Shown in pieces: positions 25,301-44,479 of a DNA stretch of 64,000 bases. The notes beneath the pieces are model-generated. The model ran no database searches and was not told the origin of the DNA. It saw nothing but the letters and a program-made list of their open reading frames with translations. The first letter of the stretch is position 1; every line of letters starts with the position of its first letter. The stretch comes from Oryzias latipes (Eukaryota; Chordata; Actinopteri; Beloniformes; Adrianichthyidae): assembly GCF_002234675.1 (NCBI RefSeq), contig NC_019879.2, positions 4,903,325 to 4,967,324 of the forward strand, written 5' to 3'. The translations under genes were made by a program, and so were the position numbers.

Positions 25301-28300
25301 ATCGATCCCTGCTCTCCCCAGCCAGCTGTTGCCCCCTGAGCGCGGCTAGTCTGCAGCTCACCGCTCCCCCCAGGGGATGGGTCAAGATGTGGAAAACAAT
25401 TTCCCAATTGTGGAATAAATAAAGTATCAATTATTATTATTATTATTGGGAGAAATCCCACTCTATTAGAAATACCCTTGTTTTCCTGCCATTCAGCTTT
25501 CTCCCTGGTGGTGCAGGAACATTTTACTTACCGCAAGTTTGTTCACTGAAAGCAACTAAACGTTTTTGACATCCTTATAGAGAAGACTCCCTTTATATCA
25601 TTGATGCTAAGAGATAGCTTGGGTCTTGAAGTAAAAAGTACTTGGCTGTAAAATATTCTCTTTAAATACCTGCCAAATAAACATATTAGCCCCTCCAATC
25701 ACCATTACTATGAACAACCACTCATTGTGATCAAGTTCCACTGGTCAAACTGTCTCCGCCAATTAAGTTTAGAGGCTCAAACTTATGCATCATCAGTCTA
25801 ACCAATCAAAGTGCTCAACATTGCCTCTTACTTGTGCCTACAAGTCTGTGAGTTGACTACAAAATCCCAGCTAAAGGTCATGCTGAGTAGTGTATCAGTG
25901 TCAGACGGCGTTAAAAGGTGCATGAAGTAACAGAGTTCAGAGACTTGTTTCTGTTTGGCGTCATCACCACCTTTGCATTTCCCAGAGTTCATTGGGTTGT
26001 CAAGTATGTTTACCACGCTTAGCTGTACTGCACTACAATATTGTCATCAACACCCTGTTGCAACAGCGTGATATTTTTCATGGTAGTGGAGACAAATTGT
26101 CTTTGTCTCCTTGCAACATTTGAGGAGCAAAGGCGAAAGTCGCCAACAATTTTAACCCCAAAACATACGAGGAAAATGACTATAAGCATTGTACAAAGGA
26201 TGCACGTGAGTAAATTTTGTATTTTTTCCCCCACAAAAATAAAAACTCTTCTTAAGTTGCACTTTTAATTTAAACATAAGTAAAACTAAAACATCTTTGC
26301 CAATTTCGTTGGTATACAAAAATAGCTTTTAGGCATAATTATGAATGAATGGATTATACAATTGTTGTAAAATTGTTCAAGTTTTTGAGGTGCTTTTGTA
26401 CAACTATCTACAAAGAAATATTGCTTTTTCTAAAGATAAATCAATTTATAAAAAAAAGCCTTTCATTGATGTTGTGTATTTCTTGTGGTGTTACATAAAA
26501 TTTGCACTTAATAAACAGGAGATTAAAAAAAACACCTTATTTGAAAAATGTTCGTGCTCACAAAGTTTTTAGTTAAAAATTATGAGATAAAAAAAATCAC
26601 AACTTTTAGAAAATGCTTGAAATCTCAGGTTTTTTGTGCCAAAATAACAAGAATAAATGCCTGCAACATCTGATGTTTTTTTTGGAAAAATGCCAGGATT
26701 GGGAAAGGCTTCAGCATCGATACATGTCCGTGTTTGTACTAAAAGAGAAAAAACCCATGCAAAAACTTTAACTATATTGTTCAATGTTATAACTTCCTGT
26801 GTGATGTCACTGAAACTTACTGGTTATCGCTCGGTATCTAATTAGCTCAAAAGGCCAAAAATCTGGGTTAAAATAACAACACAAACACACACACATGCAA
26901 GTGCTAATACAGAGTTAAGCTTATAACCTTCATAGCATTTGAATTGCATTATTTTTTTCCACTATAAAACATGAGTCCAGGACAAGTGTATTAAAGCTGA
27001 GGGGAGTATGATGTATCTGTGATCAAATGCAGGGAATGATTAACACAAAGATCTCATTTAGTTTGAGTTTGCAAAGTCGACCACATGAAGTTGGTCATTG
27101 ATCTGTTCTCACCCTCAAAAGCAAATTTGTAGAGTTCTCCAGTCAGGTCATTGACTGTGATACCCTGGTCACCGGTGGCCCTCAGCCAGGAAATTCTCTC
27201 GATAAAGTCTGTTACCACATCATTAAGGGTGTTTGTGTAAGACGACACGTGCACAGGCTTTAGCATCCGGGGGTTCAAGATACTGCGTATGCGCTGCCAC
27301 TTGGCCCCCAACCTGTAAACCATGGAGAACATGAGCTTAAGACAAAGTATCAGAAATGTACAACATTTATCTAAATTTCAATTGAACCTCTCACCTCTAT
27401 TTTTTTCATTTGTTACACTGTCACTCAAAAGAAAGTAGGTGGGATCATAACAGACTCTCTTAATTGTTTCTAAAAATAGCTTTGGGTGAGCTTCCAGTAC
27501 TTGTCTGTCTGGGACCTCTTAGTCATCCCTGTTGAGGTTGGTGAAAGGTGCTGCCACAACACGTCTGACAGAACCTCATTTTTACATTCCAACGGGCTTG
27601 TTTACAAGCTGATGGTGTAATCTATGACCTACTCGTGAGCACAACACTTAGTTTAAGCTAGTCTTATTGATTGATCGTGTTTGTCCTCAGTGTTAGCTGC
27701 AAATATTACAAGTTTCCTTTAACATACAGTTTGCGTAATCAAAAATATATTTGCTTTAAGTCCAGAAGTAGACTGTGCTATTTGTTTACTTCAGCCCGGT
27801 CACAGATTTAAATTGTTTCTTTACTGTAACTGGTAAAGGAGCGGCAAATTCTGAAGTTAAGCCTCAGCAAAAAACTCATTTTTGATTTAAGAATAACACA
27901 TATTTCATAACACATAATTGTGGACTTTGACTGACTCTGTCAGAGGTCCATGGGATTTACTCCTGAGCTCCCTGTAGCTCCTCCAGTGGGGCATTTGCGA
28001 CCGGACCGGGTATTTCCCCTCCTGCCTCAGGACCTGCTCAATGAGGTCGGCGCTGGCCACGTTCACCACAACCAAAGGGCCATATTTAGACTTCCAAATG
28101 GGACCATAGATGTTCCTGTGTTCAATCTACGACCAAACAACAACAACAATTAGTCTTTTTTTTTCTCCAACTGAATCATGACTCAAACAAAACATTCTTA
28201 AAAGATAAAAACAATGTATTTTTTTTTTGTTTTAGCTGTAGCTGTTGGATCTGTGTGGTAAAGTATAAAGAGACACCTATGTAATAAAGGTATCATAAAC

Positions 28301-28965
28301 AAAATCCCATTCATTGTTTTATTATTATTATAGTAGTTTGCATGGAGAAACATAAATAAGAAAATGCAAATACTGCAAAGATAAAAACTTCAATTACATA
28401 TAATTATATCAACATTTTTGACATCTCTTGTTTCTGAAACTTTGTTTTAACTTGTGTTATTACTCATAACATTTGTCTGAGAATAACTAACGTATTTTAT
28501 TCTGGTGATAAAAGGGAATTTAGCTCTTAAAATGAATTTGGGGGAAAAAAACCATCTTTTCGACAGAAAACCTCAACTGGGCCGACAGTTTGAGAATGAT
28601 GGAGGTTACTCGCAGTCAGCTGTTACGCTGGGCGAAATTAAGATGTAGGGGTCTTCCTGGTACGAACCTCCCTCCAAAACGCGGCTCAGAGCCCAGTCGA
28701 TTCAACCTACCTGCAGTTGCTGCGTCTTTTTAAAATACCCTTTAAGAAACAGCCAGTTTAGGGTGGTCAGGAAGCTTGGTCCCCCCAAATCGTCCAGAGT
28801 TTTCACTTTGTCGACACCCACGGCGGGGGATGTTTGGTGGCGGCGAAGCTCCGCGAGGAGCATCGAAGGAGCTCCCCCCGCCGCCGCCGCCACTTTTGTC
28901 GCGTCGTCACGCGGCAGAAGGCTCGCGCCTCGCTTTGTGGCGGTTAGCAGAGGTCTCCTCAACAT
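19331..28965 (-). CDS. cyp27a1: Mitochondrial cytochrome P450, CYP27A sterol 26/27-hydroxylase-like (complete, 9 exons)
   Basis: This is a heme monooxygenase of the mitochondrial CYP27 family. CYP27A enzymes hydroxylate cholesterol-derived sterol side chains and can 25-hydroxylate vitamin D, taking electrons from adrenodoxin on the inner mitochondrial membrane. Exons: 28711-28965, 27936-28126, 27113-27312, 24663-24860, 22868-23031, 21352-21518, 21122-21203, 19674-19880 and 19331-19450; 1584 nt, 527 aa, with all phases matching. Nine exons and about 530 aa fit human CYP27A1. The N-terminus ([13 protein letters not shown]) is basic and presequence-like. The I-helix AGVDTT spans residues 332-337, split by an intron. 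ExxR (ETLR) is at 389-392. The heme loop [12 protein letters not shown] places the ligand Cys near 472. HPFGSVPFG and GRRVAELEM favour CYP27A, although the C-terminus INLQFLDR also recalls CYP27B1. Fish often carry several cyp27a paralogues, so the exact orthologue is open. A possible ATTAAA signal for this strand lies at 18988-18993. Confidence 0.94.
20347..20474 (-). pseudogene. Degenerate duplicate of slc15a2 exon 3 and adjacent intron 2, inside cyp27a1
   Basis: On the minus strand the segment matches the slc15a2 intron 2 / exon 3 junction (6152-6334). It has similar intron sequence ('ggtaaaaagca.gga', 'cgtaataaa', 'accacggcaggaca'), the acceptor CCACAG, then CGCTGCTG. About 55 bp of the exon is deleted before CATGCTTTCAGCAGCC, equivalent to the His-Ala-Phe-Ser codons. 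It cannot be coding. It lies in a cyp27a1 intron in the same orientation as both genes. Confidence 0.55.
20475..20790. mobile_element. Dispersed repeat shared with 49200-49640
   Basis: Blocks such as 'ggaagtacccactggttccaa', 'gggaaataaacagctgtaactcagtca' and 'ttcttgctctgac' recur inverted at about 49490-49640. It is a dispersed family of unknown class, within a cyp27a1 intron. Confidence 0.5.
21707..22630. mobile_element. Non-autonomous hAT-type transposon with near-perfect 8-bp target duplication
   Basis: Ends are inverted repeats: CAGGGGTTCTCGAAGT on the left and ACTTTGAGAACCCCTG on the right. The flanks are ATCTACGT (21699-21706) and ATCTACAG (22631-22638), 6 of 8 identical, as expected for hAT insertions. 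No transposase frame remains. A piggyBac MITE (22329-22533) is nested inside. It lies in a cyp27a1 intron between the I-helix exons. Confidence 0.75.
22329..22533 (+). mobile_element. piggyBac-type MITE, copy C, nested in the hAT element
   Basis: 205 bp from CCCTTGTGCTATCCTAGG to GATAGCACAAGGG. The right flank is an intact TTAA (22534-22537); the left flank reads TTTAG, a one-base change. It is nearly identical to copy D at 47344-47548. Being nested shows it inserted after the hAT element. Confidence 0.85.
23116..23806. mobile_element. GC-rich non-autonomous hAT-type transposon with perfect 8-bp target duplication
   Basis: The element is 691 bp, with ends TAGAGGGCTGC and GCAGGGCTCTA that are inverted repeats with one mismatch. 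It is flanked by the perfect direct repeat GTCAGAGG (23108-23115 and 23807-23814). Both arms consist of 'gcgggagcgggcggga'-type sequence. A central segment (23259-23380) is shared with 30459-30580 in inverted orientation. No transposase is encoded. It lies in the cyp27a1 intron after exon 4. Confidence 0.82.
24925..25190. mobile_element. tRNA-like SINE in a cyp27a1 intron
   Basis: Head 'gtgcaatggaagggcggtcaacctctgatcgga...gcaggtttgattt' has A- and B-box-like spacing. It is followed by 'ccttgggcaagacactgaaccccacctt' and the tail 'aagcgctgtccaagtattcgccatttaccattta', all familiar fish SINE segments. It is immediately upstream of cyp27a1 exon 4. Confidence 0.65.
25250..25448. mobile_element. Second tRNA-like SINE with (ATT)n tail
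   Basis: Head 'ggctaactcaggcggtagagcgggta' and 'ggcggatcgatccctgctc' resemble tRNA A and B boxes. The tail is 'ggaataaataaagtatcaatt' followed by seven ATT units. It lies about 60 bp from the SINE at 24925. Confidence 0.65.
25450..27110. other. cyp27a1 intron 3, unremarkable
   Basis: AT-rich intronic DNA with no recognised element, apart from the coding exon that begins at 27113. Confidence 0.4.
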
Positions 28966-29070
28966 GGTGGTCGCGAGACGAAGCTGTTCGCCGCGGTGTG
29001 CCGAAGCTGCAGTTCTGCGCCTCTCGGGTGGCGTCGCGACTAGAAAATGCGGCTCCTTGTGAGCGGGACA
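28966..29070 (-). promoter_or_regulatory. Likely proximal promoter/5' UTR of cyp27a1
   Basis: This CpG-rich stretch sits immediately upstream of the cyp27a1 start codon and is continuous with its CpG-rich first exon. Beyond about 29100 the sequence turns AT-rich. No TATA element was identified. The call is positional. Confidence 0.3.
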
Positions 29071-29384
29071 GCCTCTATGAACTGTGAACTTTGAAGCCGA
29101 GCCTGCTGCAATGGAGCATCACGAGCAGATGATAGAAATTTAATAATTAAACCTTTTTTAAATTGCCCTAAATAATAGTAAATTACCAAAAATTCTCAAT
29201 TAATATCTGACTTTGTTATCAGATTAATCAAAAGTAATCACAGAAAAATCTGATCATTTTCTCTCGTGGATCTGATTTTGACAAATCTGAATGACACCAA
29301 ATGGATATTCGCTACAGATCTTAGCTCTTATCATCGGTTTGGAATTATTTTAATAGTTACTTTTTAATCGGAGACAAAGATTAT

Positions 29385-29860
29385 AGATCCACTCTGATAA
29401 AGCACAACGTGTTTTGGTTTTTTTAAACATGTTTTTGCTGCATTTTTCTGATGATGGAGAACATTTGTTAAGGAAATTAAGCTCAAAATTGCATTTCTGA
29501 GCCCCCCCCCCCCCTCTAAATCAATATGAATAAGGAGCACATAAAAAATGTTGGAAAAAGCTTGTAGGTGTGATGCATTAGCTACAAGCTCCCTGCTCCA
29601 CTCCATCCTGATGCATTCACTTGTAGACAAATAGATCCATGCATGTCCGCATTTTACGTCTTACAGATGGAGAGCTCCCATAATGCTCGGCATCGTTGTT
29701 GCACAAATTAGGTCGGCATTGTGAGGGGCTGTAAACTTGGGGAAGAGCGTGTAATCAGATGGATGTTAGGGAGTAAGGGCAGGCTTACTCTGCATCAACA
29801 GACCTGACTACAACTCAGAGGCAAATTTCTGATGAACTGCTTCCGCTCTGCAGAGCATTG
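29385..29860. mobile_element. Dispersed repeat family R1, copy c
   Basis: Starts TAGATCCACTCTGATAAAGC, followed by 'aacatgtttttgctg', 'gatgatggagaacattt', 'catttctgagcccc', 'ccatcctgatgcattcacttgtagac' and 'attgtgaggggctgtaaact', ending near 'cttccgctctgcagag'. Collinear with copy b. Upstream of cyp27a1. Confidence 0.6.
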
Positions 29861-30449
29861 ATTGTGTGAAATGTAGGATGAAAATCAAGCAATTTCGCCA
29901 AGCAAATATCAAAGAAATAGGTTGCAGCAGTTTTTATTTCGACTGAACTTGAGAAATCCGCGATGGGACTGAGCGCGAAAAGCTTCAGTAATTCCTTATA
30001 GTACAGAATCGCTGTCAGTCAAAAGGAGATGCAGTCTTTCGACAGACCCTCCAATCATCATGCAGAAGCTCGGAGTCCGGGCCATCCCACTCCACCTTTC
30101 ACCCCCAGAGACGCTGAGCGTCCGTGGGCGGGACATAATTGCAGCGTTTATCCAATGACCGTCTAGTTTCGAAGCGCTGAAAAAAAAAGTTCAAAGCAGC
30201 CCCATTGAAGTCAATGGACGCTGGGCTTCAATGGGAAAATGCACTGTGATGCTGCGGGAATGTATGAGAAGGAAATCGAGTCAGCCGACCTGCTACGTGT
30301 TACTGATTCTGAACGAACTCGTCTTTGAGATGAACGTTTTTTTAACGCATTTTTAGTCAATAAAATTTGAATACAATATTACATATTTGACCATTAATTT
30401 TGTGACATTATAAGGGAAGCCGAGCTTCCCTTGCAGGCTTAAAGAAATC

Positions 30450-30692
30450 AACACTGCCAACAACAGGTTAGATGACAGAGCCCGGTCCATTAAGCGTCTC
30501 TGCCGTTCACGGAGATTCATTACACAGAACTCCAACAGCCACACGGCCTATCGTAGTCCGCTATTATATATTCACGAGGGAAAAAAACAGCCGAACCGAC
30601 CCTAAAACCGCCCAAATTATGGATACCCACACAAAGGCATTTTTACCCGCAAATTTTGAACCAAAAACGCCCAATCTAGCAACACTGCTGCA
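30450..30692 (-). mobile_element. hAT-like element related to the core of the 23116-23806 transposon
   Basis: The minus strand of 30459-30580 aligns at roughly 80% by eye with 23259-23380 ('agcggactac.ataggc.gtg', 'gctgttgga', 'agagacgc..aatgg', 'tctgtcatctaacctgttgttg'). The borders here (AACACTGCC... and ...AGCAACACTG) are loosely inverted. Its exact ends are uncertain. Confidence 0.45.
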
Positions 30693-30820
30693 ACCTTCTC
30701 TTGCAGAAAAAACGTGCTCCCTCCACAGCTCACTGACGTTACTTTCTGTTAGGTAGTTAGCCGCTCAGCCCAGTGATGGAAATTTCAGAATAAAATCACT
30801 TCCATTGCAGCTTTACTTCC

Positions 30821-31066
30821 GTTGTGAATTAATGTGTTGTGTGTTAAGTTAACGTGTTGTGAGTTATTGTGTTGCGAGTTAATGTGTTGTGAGTTATTGT
30901 GTTGTGAGTTATTGTGTTGCGAGTTAATATGTTGTGTGGTAAGTTAATATGTTGTGTTGTGAGTTATTGTGTTGTCAGTTAATGTGTTGTGTTGTCAGTT
31001 AATGTGTTGTGAGGCAAGTTATTGTGTTGTGTGTTTATGTGTTGTGTGGTAAGTAAATGTGTTGTG
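30821..31066. repeat. Minisatellite of GTTGTGAGTTAATGT-type units
   Basis: About sixteen irregular units built from TGTGTTGTGAGTTA(A/T)TG, with variants GTTGTCAGTT, GTTGCGAGTT and GTTGTGTGGTAAGTT. Total length about 245 bp. Intergenic between cyp27a1 and eaf2. Confidence 0.9.
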
Positions 31067-31215
31067 ACCCTTCTGGGCCACCATAACAAGTCTGTTTGGT
31101 GACTCTTTGCTCCCAACAGTCATACTATGCTGTTGAAGGAGCAGCAGTTCCAGTTTTGCTACATGATGCATGACCCAAAAAACACAACTGTCACAGAGGT
31201 TAGTGGCTCAAAATA

Positions 31216-33465
31216 CTAATAATATTAATACATTTAATTTTTACGGCACCTTTCTGGAAACTCAAGGTCACCTCACAGTTCAAAAATATGTAAAAGCAAA
31301 AAAATACAACAATAAAACTCCATAAAAGACAAAATAAGTTAACAATCAAAGCAGCAGTTTAAATATTATGTCCTGAATGCATGAGGAAAAAGGTGAGTTT
31401 TGAGATGTTTGGAAAACAGAGAGAGTGAGTCCATATTTTGTAGATCAGAGGGGAGGGAGTTGAATGCTCTGCCCCCCATAGTAATGAGACGTGGTCATGG
31501 AACAGCCAGTCGAAGGGAGGAAGAGGATCTGAGGTAGCGAGTGGGAATAGCAACAGTCAGGAGCTCTGAAAGATACGGAGGGGCAAGGTTGTTTGAGGGT
31601 TAAAATTAGGATTTTGAAAGTTGATCCGGTGAGGTACTGGTAACCAATGAAGCTGCTGTAAGACGGGTGTAATATGGTGAATGGAGGGGTTTGGGTTATT
31701 ATTCAAGCTGCTGAGTTTTGAACCAGTTGAAGCTTACGGAGGGTTTTTGAGGTAGTCCAGAAAGAAGGGAGTTACAGTGATCGATACAGGAGGTGGTGAG
31801 ACTGTGGGCTAGGGCAGATGTGGAGTGAGAGAGGGATAGAGACGATGAATGTTACGCAGATGGAAGTGGAGCGGGTGATGTGGGCAGTGAATGAGAGAGT
31901 GCTGTCAAGGATGACACCCAGACTCTTAACCTGAGGGGAGGGAAATATGGAGGAATAGTGAAAAGGAGAGAGAGAAATTACAGAGTTTGCTAAGAGTGGA
32001 TTTAGTGCCAACAATGAGAAGTTCAGTCTTATTGCAATCTAATTTAAGGAAATTTGCGGTGTACCAGGATTTGAATTCAAAAAGACAATTGGAGAGGGAA
32101 GAAGGTGGAAAAGTACAGCCAGGTTTGGAGGAGATGTAGAGCTGGGTTTTGTCCGGATAGCAGTGAAAATGCATATTGTGTTTCCGAAAAATGTGACCGA
32201 GGGGGAGGAGGTAGTTGATAAAAAGAGGCCCCAGGACAGAGCCCTGGGGCACACATGTGGTGATTGGAGTCAAGGGAGAGGTGAATGATTTTAACCGGAT
32301 GAACTGAGTGCGATCTGAGAGATAGGAATGGAACCAACTGAGGGGAAGGTTGGTGAAGCGAATGTTTGAAAGTCAGTCCAGAAGGATGGGGTGGGAGATG
32401 GTGTCAAACGCCGCACTCAGATCTAGCAGGAGGATGGAAACGGAACCAGCATCTGCCGCAAGGAGGTCGTCTGTGATCGAGGAGGGCTGTTTCCATGCTG
32501 TGGAGGGGACGGAAACCAGATTGGAGCCGTTAGTATAAATTGTTGCTGGAAAGATGAGCTAGGAGTTGAGCAGCTACAGTTTTTTCAAGAATTTGTGATA
32601 TTAATGGGACATTTGATATTGGGAGGAAATTGTTGAGGTTGGAGGGGTCTGAACCAGGCTTTGTTAGTATGACGCGGGGGTGAGCGATGTAAACGAACCC
32701 CGGAGGTGTTGCGTCGTTCAGAGACGTGACGTCGTTTGGCTGCTGCCAAGTCTCTGTTGGACACATGAAGTCCAACTTTCGGTCGACGAAGAGATCTTGG
32801 AAAAGATGCCCCTTGTTCGTGAGTGGATGTTTAGGAGACCGAAGTTGGCCGTCGGGCTGGAGAGGTTAGCAGCAGCGGTGTCGTTAGGCCCCGGGCCAAG
32901 TGATCCAGCGCGCCAGGGTCAGCGAGTTCCTCGGCGGACATTGGCTGGAAGACCAGAAAGATCTGATGGGTTTGGAGGTACCATCCTGGAGGATACGCCG
33001 TGAGCCACGGTGAATGTATCTCCGACGGGGCTGATAGAAGATTTCCGGGTGCTGGAGTAGCCTTGGCAGAGGTGCATCAAAGTGAGTCAGGCGGGGTTTA
33101 GTGACGTCGAGGGCAGAGTACTGAAGGAGAGCCGTCAGTGGATGCTTGACCAGGGACAGGATGGTCCAGGCAAGTAGAATCCACTCAGAGTTAATCCACA
33201 TTTTAACCGTCATGGTGAGAAACCAGCAGGCAGGCTAGTTCACACAAAACGGCCGAATATTGATCTAAACCAGATGTGAACATATACCGGTGACAGTCCA
33301 CAGGTAGTTGGACGAAAAGTGGAATTAGCAAAAATCCACAATCTGGAAGCAAAAAACAGAGTCCAAAAGACTTAGAAATGCTGAAAATTCGCTCAAGGGG
33401 AGCAGCGGCAGCCAGAAGTGTGCCAGCGTTCACTCGACTCCTACCCTTTTCAATATGGCGTCCGT
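31216..33465 (-). mobile_element. Internally deleted LINE (Jockey-superfamily, L2/Rex-like)
   Basis: Read on the minus strand it has a 5' leader (33465-32900) and part of an endonuclease domain ending FVYIAHPR. At about 32660 it jumps directly to reverse-transcriptase sequence [45 protein letters not shown] (the YADDTQLY catalytic box, here altered) and [14 protein letters not shown] follow. The tail ends 'gccgtaaaaattaaatg' plus AT-rich repeat near 31216. Frameshifts and the missing segment make it inactive. Confidence 0.8.
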
Positions 33466-33734
33466 CTTATCATTGATACTGATGTCACTGACAGATTTGC
33501 GTGCAATACTCAACTCTAGTTTACTGTATTCTATTTATTCCTTGTAGGAGAAAGCTGATAACACTCATTCTGTGTTATAGTTTTTTTACATGCAATACCG
33601 AAAAAGTTACCAGAATGCGGAAAATAAAAACCACAAAGACAAGTAAAATCTTTAATTCATTCACACATCTCTCACAAAATGGTTGTCAATGTTCCTCCTA
33701 GGTGAAAATCCACAGTAGGCGTAGAAAAATAAAT

Positions 33735-33754
33735 GTTAAACCAGCAGCTTTATT
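33735..33754 (-). terminator. Candidate polyadenylation site of eaf2
   Basis: Positions 33749-33754 read AATAAA on the minus strand, about 930 nt past the eaf2 stop codon. No earlier canonical signal was noticed. It lies just before the upstream end of a LINE remnant. The call is tentative because the 3' end cannot be mapped from sequence alone. Confidence 0.3.
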
Positions 33755-34684
33755 TTTAAGCCACTTGGCAGGTGGGCAGGAACGTGGCCTTCTTATGCCA
33801 TCAAACTGGCTGACGGAACAAGAAAAGGAACATGCTCCCTAGGTGATCCATCACCAGAGTTGCAGCGATCTGCTCGTAACTTGCTCTTCCTAAGCTACGT
33901 TTGGTCAAGTTTCGAGAGATAATTATTTAGATTCAAGTATTGCAGGCTGAAGTAACAAAGCATATAAGTAATGCACTATTCTGTCAAACATCACGTATTT
34001 CACTAAAGATGTGGAGATTATCAGCATTTTAAATAAATGAAGCGTGCTAAGCTATAGTGCAAAGGGCTGGGATAATTCAAAATAAAGCTACAGATGAATA
34101 TTTTCTGACTACAAACTCAAGTAGGCAGTTGTTGTCTTTCAGCTGCTTTTCTGACAGATTTTAGTTTTGTAAACTCCAGTGACTGAAAATCTTGGGTGTT
34201 AAGAGCATAAGAATTTTCCTTCATGGAGCCTTTGGATACATGTTCTATTAAGTGAAAATGATAGTTTCTTTTTGATCCACAGTCAACTAAACTAAAAGGA
34301 ATTATCATGGAGGCTTCAAAAACAAATCCAGAACATGTTGCACAAACTGAGAACACACAACTTCCATAAGGCACAGAAACGGCTCTTATTATTGTGAAGT
34401 GAGAATGCAGAAGCATCAGAGGAGACTCAGGCACCAGACTGTGGATATGTCATTCCACCTTTTACATTTTCTTTGTCAATTATTTATCCAACTACAAATG
34501 TCTCTCGATAAAGGCTGCTCAAAAAGGATCTATACAATAACAAAGCAGACGTGAGATGTAACACATTATGATCTTATCTGACTGTGAGGCTCTCCTGCGA
34601 CGAAGGAGGAGAAACACAGATTTGCTACTGGCTCCTTAAATCTTCAGGGATTTCTTCTCATGTTGTTGGACATCTTTACACCCT

Positions 34685-43338
<8,654 letters not shown>

Positions 43339-43445
43339 TCTTTAAGTTGTCACAGCTGTAAACCTCAGTTTTCGTTGTGCTTTGCTTTCTCATGCGATGA
43401 CAGGTTTTGCGGAGCGCCGTTAGGTCCCGCCCTCTCTCTCTTACG
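43339..43445 (-). promoter_or_regulatory. Proximal promoter of eaf2 with a GC box
   Basis: Directly upstream of the eaf2 start codon, 43424-43432 reads GGGCGGGAC on the minus strand, an Sp1-type GC box. The surrounding bases are CpG-richer than the DNA further upstream. No TATA box is evident, which suits a broadly expressed housekeeping-type gene. Confidence 0.4.
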
Positions 43446-43959
43446 AATGGTCAAAAAGGATTTTTATCTAATTTTGATTGGTTAAAAAATCTGTCAATCT
43501 AGATTTTCAAAGTAAAAGCTAAATTTATCTCAAAGTTTTATGTAGGGTTTAATGTTTTTTAACCTTTAAAAAAACAATGATTAATATTTACAACTCTATA
43601 CATGAACTAAATTTTTTCCCTTCAATTAAACCTAAATCAGACAACCTATGAGAAGTCTTGTAGATGGTAAGTTAAGGTATACCAAAACCTGTGATTTTTT
43701 AATCAATCTGTGTTGTTGTCTCTCAAGTGTTTTTAGAATTAACCTCAATAAACCCCAAATTTAATTTAACAGAATAAAGGCCACTAGATAAAAAGAAGAA
43801 CAGTTTGATTTGATTTGATAGTATCAATTACAATCCATTGAGTGATTTTTTTGCTTTCAGTAATGTTGGTTTAAGAGGCAAAACACTTGCATGAATGTTC
43901 AGGGAAAATGCATTTACCCACTGTCCCAATTTCAATATGTTATCATGGTGGTACTGCAT

Positions 43960-44290
43960 CATCCATCCATTTTTTTCCGCTCAATTGGGATTAAGTCACG
44001 GTGGCATCAGTCTAAGCAAAGATGTACAGATTTCCCTGTCATGGTAACTTCCTCAGCCCCTCTGAGGGGGACTCAAAATGTTCCTAGGCCAGCCAAGAGA
44101 CGTAGTCCCTCCAGGGTGTCCTGGGTCTTTTTTTTGGTCCTCCACCAAATGGGTCACGCTCAGAACAAAGATATGGTCTTTCCAGCGTGTCCTGGGTCTT
44201 TCCTGGGTCCTCTACACATTGGGACCTGCTCAGAAGACTGCCTTAGGAATGTGTCCCACGAGGCATCTGGACCAAATTACAAGATTACAA
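43960..44290. mobile_element. Common fish interspersed repeat upstream of eaf2
   Basis: Segments 'cctcagcccctctgaggggga', 'cctaggccagccaagagacgtagtccctccag', a duplicated 'gtgtcctgggtctttc' and 'aggaatgtgtcccacgaggcatctgg' match a repeat that is very frequent in fish genomes. Its class is not assigned. Long open frames through it are not genes. Confidence 0.55.
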
Positions 44291-44479
44291 ATTACACCAC
44301 CTGCAGGAGAGCTCAAAGGGGGCTGGTGCAATGTGGGTGGCAGTTAAAGGTGTACCTTAGCAGCCCAAACCCCAATCCTGGAACATGGCATTTGGGACAT
44401 GGAACATATTATAATTATAGAAAATTAATAATCAGCTATTTTAGCATTTCTTCAATACAGCAAATAGTCTTTTAAAAAT

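Noticed and set aside
24925..25448. tRNA gene candidates from A/B-box-like sequences
   Set aside because: No cloverleaf with a proper acceptor stem forms. These are SINE heads.
43891..44475. 194-codon open frame upstream of eaf2
   Set aside because: It reads through a common fish interspersed repeat. No recognisable domain is present, and translation of other copies would not be conserved.
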